NCBI GenBank assembly: GCA_035384565.1 | Contig: DAOOIT010000003.1 | Span: 150,485-214,484 of the forward strand | From: Planctomycetota bacterium | GTDB taxonomy: Bacteria > Planctomycetota > PUPC01 > DSUN01 | DNA length: 64,000 nucleotides | Direction: 5' to 3' | Shown: positions 40,079 to 47,383 of the stretch, piece after piece | Numbering within the stretch: the stretch's first letter is position 1 | Layout of the letters: each line of letters opens with the position of its first letter | Made by a program: the position numbers and the translations under genes | Notes under the pieces: model-generated | Database searches by the model: none | What the model was told of the DNA's origin: nothing | Seen by the model: the letters and a program-made list of their open reading frames with translations, nothing else

Positions 40079-41698
40079 TCAGAAGTCGCCCAGGCTGGGT
40101 TGCCCGGGGGCGTTGAGCGGCTCAGCCGGCCCGGCGCCGACGACGTAAAACCGCAGGTCCCTAACTGACATGCCTCGGATGCCCAGGCGGTCCACGGTGC
40201 GCCCCTCGGCCCAGTAGTCGGCGCCGTGCATGATCGAGGCGAGCGTGATGACGGCGCGGATGGCCGGGGTGGGCACCCCGAACATCTCGCCGATGGCCGC
40301 GATGGGCACCAGGCTGAACGGCACGTCCTCGCTGATGTAGCGGTGCTGGACGGTGCCGGGGGCCTTGATGCCGCCGTAGCCGGTGTTGGCGCGCATGGCG
40401 TCCAGCAGGGTCTTGCCGGCCGCGTCGTAGGCCAGGTAAAGCCACTCGCGCGCCGTGTTGGCGCGGATGCCGAGCGCGGCGGCCACCTCCACCCGCTCGC
40501 GGTCCACCGCCTCGAGCACGGCGGCCACGGCCGGGGTGACGCCCTCGACGTAGTACTCGAAGTCGCCGTGGGTGTCCTCGATGCGCGCGGCATTGAGGAC
40601 GGTGATGGCCGGGTGGAAGACGGCGCCGATGTTGTCGAGGCTGGTCTTGAGCACGTTGTCGCCCGGCACGAACTGGGGGAGGGCCTTGCGGATCACGGGC
40701 AAGACGTCGGCCACCTGGTACGAGGGCAGGGTGGCCAGGGGCACGGAGTTCTTGATGCCGAAGATGCGCACCTGGCCGGGATTGGTCACTCGGGCGGCGT
40801 AGAGCAGCGTCTGGGCCTCGGCGATGAAGGGGCGGACGGCGGGGTTGCGCTCGCGGAACACCTGGGCCGCCTCCAGGGCGCCCCCCGTGCGGCCGGGGTT
40901 GAGCACGAGAATCTGGCCGTCCTTCACGTGCGGGGCCAGCAGTTCCACCATGCCGCGGTGGGCGAAGGCCGGCACCACGACCATGAGGACGTCGGCCTCG
41001 CTCACGGCCTCGGCGGGGTCGTCGGTGACGCCGTGCAGCGCGGCGAAGCCCTCGACCTCGCCCGTCACGTCCAGCCCGCCGCGCTCGCGCACGGGTTCGA
41101 TCCGCTCTCGGGTGCGGTTGAACAGCGTCACCTTGCAGCCCGTGAGGGCCAGGTGGGCGGCCATGGCCATGCCGCCGTGGCCCGCGCCGGCCACGCAGAA
41201 GGAGGGCATCCCCTCGGCGGCGGCGAAATCGCCCAGCGGCTCCTCGGCCGCTCGGATGCACCCGATGACCTCCTGCGGCGTGGCCGCGGCGAGCAGCCCG
41301 CTGAGGAACCCCTCGCGCTCGCACAGCCGGGCGAGGCGGCTGAGCACGCGCAGGTAGAGGCCGTGGGTCTCGGGCGGGCCGAGCAAGACGACCACGAGGT
41401 GGGCTCTGCGGCCGCGCGCCGAGCGCCACGGCACCCCCTCGGGCGACACACCCACGCCCACGAGGAACTGCTTGCAGGCCGCGGTGGCCCCGTGGGGCAC
41501 GGCCACGTGGTGCGCGCCCACAGGGAAGATCGTGGGGCTCTTGCGCTCGCGGGCTGCCACGGCCTGGAGGGCCAGAGGCACGTCCACCGGCCTCTCCTGG
41601 GCGATGGCCTCGACCAGGCGGGCCACCGCCGCCTCGCCGCTCTCGGCGGCGAGGCCCGGGATCACGGCGCCGGGGAGTAGCATCCCGGTGAGTTGCAT
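40079..41698 (-). CDS. PTS EIIA-like domain fused to opine (octopine/nopaline-type) dehydrogenase
   Basis: Residues 1-160 or so resemble fructose/mannitol-type EIIA: ALQAVAARERKSPT, the phosphorylatable His69 in HHVAVPHG, then VVVLLGPPETHGLYLRVLSRLARL. From about residue 165 an NAD(P) Rossmann domain (SFCVAGAGHGGMAMAAHLAL) and the opine-dehydrogenase C-terminal domain follow, with SLDNIGAVFHPAITVLNAARIE, which carries the conserved asparagine/histidine region. Such enzymes reductively join an amino acid with a 2-keto acid, or do the reverse. The EIIA part suggests phosphorylation-dependent control. AGGAGG precedes the ATG at 41698. It is the first gene of an operon with the B12 protein, MscS and alr. 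Confidence 0.82.
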   Translation of the reverse strand: MQLTGMLLPGAVIPGLAAESGEAAVARLVEAIAQERPVDVPLALQAVAARERKSPTIFPVGAHHVAVPHGATAACKQFLVGVGVSPEGVPWRSARGRRAHLVVVLLGPPETHGLYLRVLSRLARLCEREGFLSGLLAAATPQEVIGCIRAAEEPLGDFAAAEGMPSFCVAGAGHGGMAMAAHLALTGCKVTLFNRTRERIEPVRERGGLDVTGEVEGFAALHGVTDDPAEAVSEADVLMVVVPAFAHRGMVELLAPHVKDGQILVLNPGRTGGALEAAQVFRERNPAVRPFIAEAQTLLYAARVTNPGQVRIFGIKNSVPLATLPSYQVADVLPVIRKALPQFVPGDNVLKTSLDNIGAVFHPAITVLNAARIEDTHGDFEYYVEGVTPAVAAVLEAVDRERVEVAAALGIRANTAREWLYLAYDAAGKTLLDAMRANTGYGGIKAPGTVQHRYISEDVPFSLVPIAAIGEMFGVPTPAIRAVITLASIMHGADYWAEGRTVDRLGIRGMSVRDLRFYVVGAGPAEPLNAPGQPSLGDF

Positions 41699-41810
41699 GG
41701 GCGCCTCCTCCTGGCCTCGGGGCGCTGGCCCTAGGGACGGACTCGCAGCCACGAGCACTGGGTCACAGTCTCACACACCGGCCTGCTGCGATGCGCGAGG
41801 AATTTCCTCT

Positions 41811-41839
41811 ATCCTACCCCATCCGGGAGCGCCGGTCAA
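41811..41839 (-). promoter_or_regulatory. Sigma-70-like promoter for the opine dehydrogenase/alr operon
   Basis: On the minus strand TTGACC (41839-41834) and TAGGAT (41816-41811) are 17 bp apart, 112 bp before the start at 41698. It is back-to-back with the tRNA promoter. Confidence 0.5.
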
Positions 41840-41846
41840 GCTTGGC

Positions 41847-41875
41847 TTGCAGTGGACGGCGAATTCGGGTATAAA
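41847..41875 (+). promoter_or_regulatory. Sigma-70-like promoter of tRNA-Thr
   Basis: TTGCAG (41847-41852), 17-bp spacer, TATAAA (41870-41875), ending 20 bp before the mature tRNA start. Confidence 0.7.
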
Positions 41876-41895
41876 TGAGGGGCGTCGGTGCGCGT

Positions 41896-41971
41896 GCCCG
41901 AGTAGCTCAATCGGCAGAGCACGGCTTTCGTAAAGCTGAGGTTATCGGTTCAACTCCGATCTCGGGCTCCA
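41896..41971 (+). tRNA. tRNA-Thr (anticodon CGT), CCA encoded
   Basis: A 76-nt cloverleaf can be drawn fully: acceptor stem GCCCGAG with CTCGGGC, D-arm GCTC/GAGC, anticodon stem CGGCT/AGCTG (one G-U pair) with loop TTCGTAA, five-base variable loop, and T-arm ATCGG/CCGAT with loop TTCAACT. The anticodon CGT reads ACG (Thr). The discriminator base is T, normal for many threonine tRNAs, and the 3' CCA is genomically encoded. Confidence 0.97.
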
Positions 41972-41972
41972 C

Positions 41973-42009
41973 ACGGCCCGTCCTGGGCTCCTCAGGGCGG
42001 GCCGTTTCG
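41973..42009 (+). terminator. Rho-independent terminator of tRNA-Thr
   Basis: A 13-bp stem (ACGGCCCGTCCTG with CAGGGCGGGCCGT, one T-G pair) with a 7-nt loop is followed by TTCGTT, directly behind the tRNA CCA end. Confidence 0.8.
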
Positions 42010-42021
42010 TTGGGGGGCCGT

Positions 42022-42050
42022 TTGACCCGCCCGTGGGGCCATGATAGTGT
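42022..42050 (+). promoter_or_regulatory. Sigma-70-like promoter of the rhomboid gene
   Basis: TTGACC (42022-42027) and TAGTGT (42045-42050) with a 17-bp spacer, 41 bp before the start codon at 42092. Confidence 0.5.
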
Positions 42051-42091
42051 GGCCGGGCCCCTCTCTTGGCTCATGCGAAGGCGACGGTGCG

Positions 42092-42943
42092 ATGCGGTAC
42101 AATGTCACCCAAAGCGGATACGAGGGCTGGGCGGACCCCCCGCGCCGCGTGGTGTTCCCGCGCCTCAGTCCCGTCGTCAGGTGGCTCATCCTCGCCAACG
42201 TGGCCGTGTTCCTGGTGCAGCTCTACTTCGAGTCCGCGCGCCGCGTGAGCCTGTCGCAGTTCCTGGGCGTGGTGCCGCGGGGGGTGATCGAGCGGCTCCA
42301 GGTCTGGCAGGTCGTCACCTACATGTTTCTGCACAGCACGTCTGCGAACCACGTCATCCACATCGTGGTGAACATGCTGTTTCTGTACTGGTTCGGGGTG
42401 GAGCTCGAGCGGGTGATGGGCCGCGGGCGCTTCCTGGGGCTGTACCTGGCGGGCGGCGTGGCGGGGGGCGTGGCGTATGCGGTGACGCAGTACCTCGTGC
42501 GGATGGAGAACCCGGCGATCGGCGCCTCGGCCGCGGTGATGGCCCTGCTGGTGGTCTACGCCTTTCACTTTCCGAACCGCACGGTGTATCTTTTCTACTG
42601 CATTCCGCTGGCGGTGAAGTGGTTCGTGCTGGCGGTGATCGCGATGGATGTGCTGTACAGTGCGAACGCGTACGGGGACGGGGTGGCGCACACGGCGCAT
42701 CTGGGCGGCGCGCTCTACGGCCTGCTCTACTGGCGGCTGGGGCCGCGCCTGGCGCCGTGGTTGGACCGCTTCGGCGACCGGCACCGCGACCGCGAGGCCC
42801 GCCGCCGTGCGGCCGACGAACAGCGCGTGGACGATCTGCTGGTCAAGATCAGCCGCGAGGGGTTCGACAGCCTGAGCCGCCGCGAGCGCGACTTCCTCAC
42901 AGAACAAAGCCGCCGCCGGCGCGAACGCGGCTATCGCTCGTAG
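42092..42943 (+). CDS. Rhomboid-family intramembrane serine protease
   Basis: The 283-residue product has six membrane helices with rhomboid marks: HIVVNMLFLYWFG (the HxxxN region), LAGGVAGGVAYA, the nucleophile serine in NPAIGASAAVMALL and the catalytic histidine in AHTAHLGGALYG. It cleaves membrane protein helices. After the last helix a basic tail of about 70 residues ends in a coiled segment with DDLLVKISREGFDSLSRRERDFL, a common C-terminal motif of PVC rhomboids. The ATG at 42092 is chosen because homology starts there (GYEGWADPPRRVVFP), although its ribosome-binding site is weak. Confidence 0.92.
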   Translation: MRYNVTQSGYEGWADPPRRVVFPRLSPVVRWLILANVAVFLVQLYFESARRVSLSQFLGVVPRGVIERLQVWQVVTYMFLHSTSANHVIHIVVNMLFLYWFGVELERVMGRGRFLGLYLAGGVAGGVAYAVTQYLVRMENPAIGASAAVMALLVVYAFHFPNRTVYLFYCIPLAVKWFVLAVIAMDVLYSANAYGDGVAHTAHLGGALYGLLYWRLGPRLAPWLDRFGDRHRDREARRRAADEQRVDDLLVKISREGFDSLSRRERDFLTEQSRRRRERGYRS

Positions 42944-42963
42944 ATGACACGAGCAGGCAAGAA

Positions 42964-43099
42964 GAGGGGAACCTTCTTGGAAGACAGGTTCCCCCCTCAC
43001 CCCCTCCAAGAACTGTCACGTGAACGCCGCCTGTGAAGGTCTTTGGCAAGGAGGGGGGAGGGGAGGAAGCCCTTTCTCCCCAGAAAGGGGTTCCTCCCC
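42964..43099. terminator. Paired G-rich/C-rich hairpins between convergent genes
   Basis: The first hairpin pairs GGGGAACCT (42966-42974) with AGGTTCCCC (42986-42994). The second pairs GGGGAGGAAGCCCTTTCT (43060-43077) with 43082-43099 at 17 of 18 positions around a CCCC loop. Between them CCCCTCCAAGAAC and the reverse GGCAAGGAGGGG make a looser inverse pair. The layout resembles the element at 11358-11610. Confidence 0.7.
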
Positions 43100-43108
43100 T
43101 TTGCACGA

Positions 43109-44209
43109 TCACTTCAGCTTCTCGATCAGGGCCTTGGCCTGGTCGGCGAAGACGGTGTCGGGGTGCTTGACGACGATCTGGTCGAGCAGGTCGCGGGCCT
43201 TGTCGGGCCGGTTGTTGGCGATCCAGCTTCGGGCCAGGGTGAGCAGCTTGCGGCACTCGGCGGCCGCTGCGCCAGAGTCCGCCTCCGCCGTTGGCTTGGC
43301 CTCGTCGGCCGAGGCCATGCGGTCCAGCGCGTCGAGCTCCTCCTCCGTGAAGAAGTCGCTGGCGGGGTCGTTCGCATCGGCAGCGGCCCCGGGCTGGGGG
43401 CGGGCGGCCTCTTTCTTCGCGGCCTCCTCGAGGGCGGCCTTGGCCTCGGGCAGGGCGCGGAGCTTGGCCAGCTCGTCGTGCGCCTCTTTGGATTCCGGGA
43501 GGGGGCTGAACGTCTCGACCAGGTCGGCGAGCTTCCGGGCCGCGTCGGGGTAGGCCTTGTCGGTGAGGTCGGCCCGCGCCGATTCGAGCTGCTTCTTGGC
43601 CAGTTCCTCGATGGTCGCCAGTTCCTTCTTCGCGGTGTCCACGGCGGGCATCTTCACGCCGGCGTCTACGATGCTCTTGTAGAGCTTCGCGGCGCCGCCG
43701 TACTGCTTCTTCGCGAGCAGGGCGTTGGCGCGGTCGAGGGACTCCTGGACCTCGCGCGTCTGCTTGGGCGAGGGGGGCACGCCGTGCTTCTTGAGGAGGG
43801 TGGCCATCTCCTTGGCCAGGGCCGTGGGGTCCTGCCGGCCGTCGAGCTTCTTGAGGATCTTCTCCTCGCCGTCCACGAAGAAGATGATGGGGAACGAGAG
43901 CGCCCCCTCGCCGGGGGGGAACTTCGAGAAGAGGCCGTGCGAGACCGTGCCGTTCTTGGCGGTCATTCCCACGTAGATGTAGACGAACATGCGGTGGAAG
44001 GCGGCCAGTTGCTCCTTGTCGAAGGTCTTCTTCGAAAAGGCGCCGTCCTTGTCCTCGTCGAGGCCGAAGACGATGACCATGAGCCGGCCGGCCTTCTTGG
44101 CGGCCTCGAGGCCCTCGTTGTAGTCGTCGTACCAGCGGATGGCGGCGCGGCACGGCGCGGCCGCGGCCATCGCCACGAGAAGTCCCGCGAGCATCCAGCG
44201 CTTGGGCAT
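43109..44209 (-). CDS. Secreted thioredoxin-fold protein without CxxC, with TPR-like tail
   Basis: The 366-residue product has a signal peptide (RWMLAGLLVAMAAAAPCRA). Residues of about 25-135 follow a thioredoxin-like fold (WYDDYNEGLEAAKKAGRLMVIVFG, then ALSFPIIFFVDGEEKILKKLDG), but the place of the redox CxxC is occupied by LDEDKDGAF, so it is not a disulfide enzyme. The rest is helical and TPR-like (SLDRANALLAKKQYGGAAKLYKS and similar) with an Ala-rich linker, and ends in another helical pair (LLTLARSWIANNRPDKARDLLDQ). It probably acts as a periplasmic scaffold; function unknown. The ATG at 44209 follows GAGGCGG; an upstream ATG at 44224 is the alternative. Confidence 0.65.
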   Translation of the reverse strand: MPKRWMLAGLLVAMAAAAPCRAAIRWYDDYNEGLEAAKKAGRLMVIVFGLDEDKDGAFSKKTFDKEQLAAFHRMFVYIYVGMTAKNGTVSHGLFSKFPPGEGALSFPIIFFVDGEEKILKKLDGRQDPTALAKEMATLLKKHGVPPSPKQTREVQESLDRANALLAKKQYGGAAKLYKSIVDAGVKMPAVDTAKKELATIEELAKKQLESARADLTDKAYPDAARKLADLVETFSPLPESKEAHDELAKLRALPEAKAALEEAAKKEAARPQPGAAADANDPASDFFTEEELDALDRMASADEAKPTAEADSGAAAAECRKLLTLARSWIANNRPDKARDLLDQIVVKHPDTVFADQAKALIEKLK

Positions 44210-44224
44210 GGTGTGCCGCCTCAT

Positions 44225-44887
44225 CTGAGGGTTTCGAGGAGGGCCTGGACGTCGAGCGCGGCCGCCGAGTGGCCCGCCGCGCTGAGCGGCCGCTGGCCCC
44301 GGCCTTGTCCTTAAGTATCATAGCTCCCCGGCATGGCCCGGTCAAGGGATTTGCGAAAAAGCGGGAGGCGGTTGCGATGTCTGAAGTTGTTGAATGCAGA
44401 TCACTTGCGCGCGGCTTCCGAAAACCCACCCTCCCGAAGGTTCCAATACCTTCGGGAGGGTACCAGGGAGGGCGAGTGCTGGGGGGCTTAGTCTCCCGAA
44501 CGTATTGGAACATTCGGGAGGGGACTTGCGAAGACGCGCCGGGGGGCGCTGGTGTTCCTAAGCCTATATGCGGCAGCGGCTTGCGCCGGCCCCGGGAAAA
44601 ACCGCGTAGGATGCCCTGTACGCGACCCGGAGCCGCCCCTTTGACCCAGGATACCTATGGCGGATCGGCGGCAGGAAGGGAGTCTGCAAGCCTCTACGTT
44701 GCAAGGACATGCAGAGTCGGCCCACCCCCTTGGCTAGCCAGCAGCCAAGGCCGCAAATCGCGTCCGGGCAAGGGCGCCCTACCGGGGCCCGGCGCCGCTG
44801 ACGTCAATGGGCACGGTGCCGGGCGCGTCCGTGCGCCCCCAGGCCACATCGCGGCCGCGCTGCCGCAGGGCCGCGAGCCAGCCTGCC
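44225..44887. other. Long non-coding gap with two related hairpins
   Basis: This 663-bp stretch has no frame with convincing coding character. It separates the thioredoxin-fold gene (its start at the left edge) from the stop of a beta-helix gene at the right edge. A frame opening with ATG at 44376 behind GGGAGG runs through the hairpins and has no recognisable protein features. The only clear structures are the hairpins at 44429-44460 and 44493-44520. Confidence 0.5.
44429..44520. repeat. Inverted pair of TCCCGAA hairpins with shared loop
   Basis: Hairpin one is a perfect 13-bp stem, CCCTCCCGAAGGT (44429-44441) with 44448-44460 and loop TCCAAT. Hairpin two has CTCCCGAA (44493-44500) with TTCGGGAG (44513-44520); its reverse complement has the same loop core, TTCCAAT. 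The two are inverse copies of one unit. The stem CCCTCCCGAA recurs at 63603-63640. Confidence 0.7.
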
Positions 44888-47383
44888 TCACTCCCTTTCG
44901 AACCGTGCGGGGAAATCGGGTTGGAGGCCCACGGCGCGGAGGTCAATGGGCTCGAAGCCGAGCGCGAGGGCGGGGCTGCCGGGCCGCAGGCGGAAGTCGC
45001 GCGCTGCGAGGTCGCGGAACAAGGGGTCGGCGACGAGGCTGTGGGCGTCGAACTTGCCGCCTTGCAGTTGCCGCCACTCGTCGAGCGAAATGACCTTGCC
45101 CGCCTTCTTCACGAGGATGCGGCCGCTGGGCTTCCAGAACAGGTTGTGGTCGGCGGCCGCCACGCGGTCGTCGCTCCAGTTGTCGAACTGGTAGACGGTG
45201 CGGCGGTCGGCGTCGGCGCCGGGGCGGATGTGCGTCTCAGCCTGCACGACGACCAGGTGGTGCCCGGCCGCGGGCGGGCCGAGTTCGATGCCCTGGGGCC
45301 TCCACGCCGGGTCGGTGGCGAGCGCGAAGGCGTCCCAGTTCAGCCCGCCGCCCTGGACGTTGGTCCAGGTGAGGGTCTGCTCGCCCTTCTTGAGCGGGAG
45401 TGCGGCGCAGGCGGCGGGGCTCCACTTCTGCTCGCCCCAGCCGCCGGTGTCGGGCAGGTTCTGGAGGGTGACCGTTTCGCCGCCGGCGGCCATCGTGAAG
45501 CGGCCGTCGAGCCGGTCGCTGCCGTAGGGCTTGTTGAGGGCGGCGTAGCGGAGCCAGACGTGGTAGAGGCCGTCGGCGGGGATGACGATCTTCCAGGTTA
45601 GGGTGGTGCCCTTGTCGTGGATGGCGCCCACGCCGCCGCCCCAGGCGCCCCTGGGCGATTCGGCGGCGCCCTCGCACACGATGAGGTTGCGGGCGTACTC
45701 GTGCTGGTCGCAGCGCTCGTCGGCCATGAAGAAGGAACGGATGGCGCTGACGTTGGACGGGGCGACGATGAGGATGTTGTTGAGGATGCGGTTGCCGATG
45801 CCTTTGGCGTAGATTGGCTGGTCGCCGCCGGCGCCCGTGACGCCGTAGATGACGTTGTTGGAGACGGTGAAGTAGTCGGTCGCGTCGTCGAGGTAGAGGC
45901 CGCTCTGGAGGTCGAAGCGGGTGTTGCCCACGTCGTGGATGAGGTTGTGGTCGTAGACGTTATCGCGCCCCGGCCCCCAGCTCTCGAGGGCGCCGGTGTC
46001 CTGGCTGTCCTCGTTCACGTGGTGGATGTGGTTGTAGGCGATGAGGTTGTTGCGCGAGTGGAGGAAGTCGTGGCGGTTTTCGAAGGTGACGCCTTTGACC
46101 TGCTCCTTGAGCACCTGATAGCGGAGGCCCTTGATGGTGGTGGCGTAGCGGGGCATGTGGTGGATGTGGTTGTGGACGATGCGGTTGTGGCCGCTCTGGG
46201 AGATGTAGACGCCGCAGCCGTGGCCCACGAGGCGGCCGCAGCGGTGGATGTGGTTGTTCTCGACGGTGTGGTGATGGTTCACATCGGGCTGGCCCGGGCC
46301 GCGGCCCTGGAGGTTGACGCCGTAGAGGCCGTGGCCGCGGATGAGATTGCCGTAGAGGGTGATCCGCTGGGCGTGGCCGTGGAGCGAGATGCCGCACGCC
46401 CCGCCGTTCTCCACCTTGCAGAAGCGCAGCGAGCAGTCCTCGGCGCCCGTGATGCCTACCACGTCGCCGTTGGCGATGGAGAGGTCGAGCCCCTCGAAGT
46501 GCAGGTTGCGGACGAGTTTGTGCCCCTCGCCCTTGATGGCGAGAAGGCTGGGCGCGCTGGCGGCCACCAGCGTTTGCCGTTCGATGGGCGCCTTGCGCGG
46601 CCAGACGTAGAGCCTCCGCTCCTTCAGGCGGATGACGCATTCGCCCGGCGCATCGAGCAGGGCGAGGACGTTCTGGACGAAGTAGCGGTTGTTGGCGCGG
46701 ATGTCGTAGCCGTCGCTGCCCTTGAGTGTGATCACGCGCTTCTCGGGGTCAACGCCCACGATGGGCTTGTCGGTCGAGAACCAGTCGTGCGTCGGCCACA
46801 GGAACACGCGGCCCTCCGCCCAGTCCCAGCCCTTCGGGTCGAGGTCCTTGGCGCGATAGACGAACGCCGTCCTCGGCTGGCCGGGCACGGCGTTCTCGAC
46901 GTGGAAGCAGCCCTCGTTGGGCGCGCGGGCGAGGGCGAGGCGTTCGCCGTTCTCGAAGAGCTGGGTGGGCTGAATGCCCTCGGGAATGGCGGCCCGCCAG
47001 ATGCCCGCGGCGTGGGGCGTCCAGCCTGTCACCGGGACGCCGCCGACCAGGATCGGCACCTCGCCCGGCCACGCGGCGTAGGTGATGCGATGCTCCGCGG
47101 TGCCCGAGTCCTCGGGGCCGAACGCGATGCCCTGCGGCAGGCAGTAGGTGCCGCCGCGAAGCCGAACCGTCACATCCTTCGCCAGCCCGGCGGCGACGAG
47201 TTGGCGCACGGCGTCGCGGGCGCGGGCCGGCGTGGCGAAGGGCTGCGCGGCCGTGCCCGGCCCGGCGTCGTCGCCGTCGGGTGCGACGACGAAGTCGGCA
47301 TTCGCCTGGCGTGGCGGCTCTGTGGGGCGGGAACAGCTTGCCATGAGCGTGGCTCCCATCAGGAGTGCCGCGAAGAATCTCAC
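44888..47383 (-). CDS. Secreted lipoprotein with right-handed parallel beta-helix, 831 aa
   Basis: The product begins at a GTG that overlaps the previous stop (GTGA), with GGAG upstream. It has a lipoprotein signal with lipobox LMASC (Cys near residue 18). Residues of about 24-110 carry the FVVAPDGDDAGPGTAAQPFATPARARDAV region found at the head of many polysaccharide-lyase-like beta-helix proteins. The middle (about 240-560) is a beta-helix with repeated NxIHxxG-type turns such as ENNHIHRCG, HNHIHHMP and YNHIHHVNED. A carbohydrate-binding-like beta-sandwich (about 590-690) and a tail with DPLFRDLAARDFRLRPGSPAL end the protein. Probably a polysaccharide-binding or cleaving enzyme on the cell surface; activity unproven. 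Confidence 0.8.
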   Translation of the reverse strand: MRFFAALLMGATLMASCSRPTEPPRQANADFVVAPDGDDAGPGTAAQPFATPARARDAVRQLVAAGLAKDVTVRLRGGTYCLPQGIAFGPEDSGTAEHRITYAAWPGEVPILVGGVPVTGWTPHAAGIWRAAIPEGIQPTQLFENGERLALARAPNEGCFHVENAVPGQPRTAFVYRAKDLDPKGWDWAEGRVFLWPTHDWFSTDKPIVGVDPEKRVITLKGSDGYDIRANNRYFVQNVLALLDAPGECVIRLKERRLYVWPRKAPIERQTLVAASAPSLLAIKGEGHKLVRNLHFEGLDLSIANGDVVGITGAEDCSLRFCKVENGGACGISLHGHAQRITLYGNLIRGHGLYGVNLQGRGPGQPDVNHHHTVENNHIHRCGRLVGHGCGVYISQSGHNRIVHNHIHHMPRYATTIKGLRYQVLKEQVKGVTFENRHDFLHSRNNLIAYNHIHHVNEDSQDTGALESWGPGRDNVYDHNLIHDVGNTRFDLQSGLYLDDATDYFTVSNNVIYGVTGAGGDQPIYAKGIGNRILNNILIVAPSNVSAIRSFFMADERCDQHEYARNLIVCEGAAESPRGAWGGGVGAIHDKGTTLTWKIVIPADGLYHVWLRYAALNKPYGSDRLDGRFTMAAGGETVTLQNLPDTGGWGEQKWSPAACAALPLKKGEQTLTWTNVQGGGLNWDAFALATDPAWRPQGIELGPPAAGHHLVVVQAETHIRPGADADRRTVYQFDNWSDDRVAAADHNLFWKPSGRILVKKAGKVISLDEWRQLQGGKFDAHSLVADPLFRDLAARDFRLRPGSPALALGFEPIDLRAVGLQPDFPARFERE

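Noticed and set aside
40079..41698. Ketopantoate reductase or glycerol-3-phosphate dehydrogenase for the Rossmann part
   Set aside because: The C-terminal segment with NIGAVFHPAITVLNAARIE fits the opine dehydrogenase family better.
44376..45093. Open frame starting at an ATG behind GGGAGG in the long gap, continuing into the beta-helix gene on the other strand
   Set aside because: The predicted protein is rich in Gly, Pro and Arg, crosses two hairpins and has no domain-like pattern; it looks like a chance frame in GC-rich DNA.
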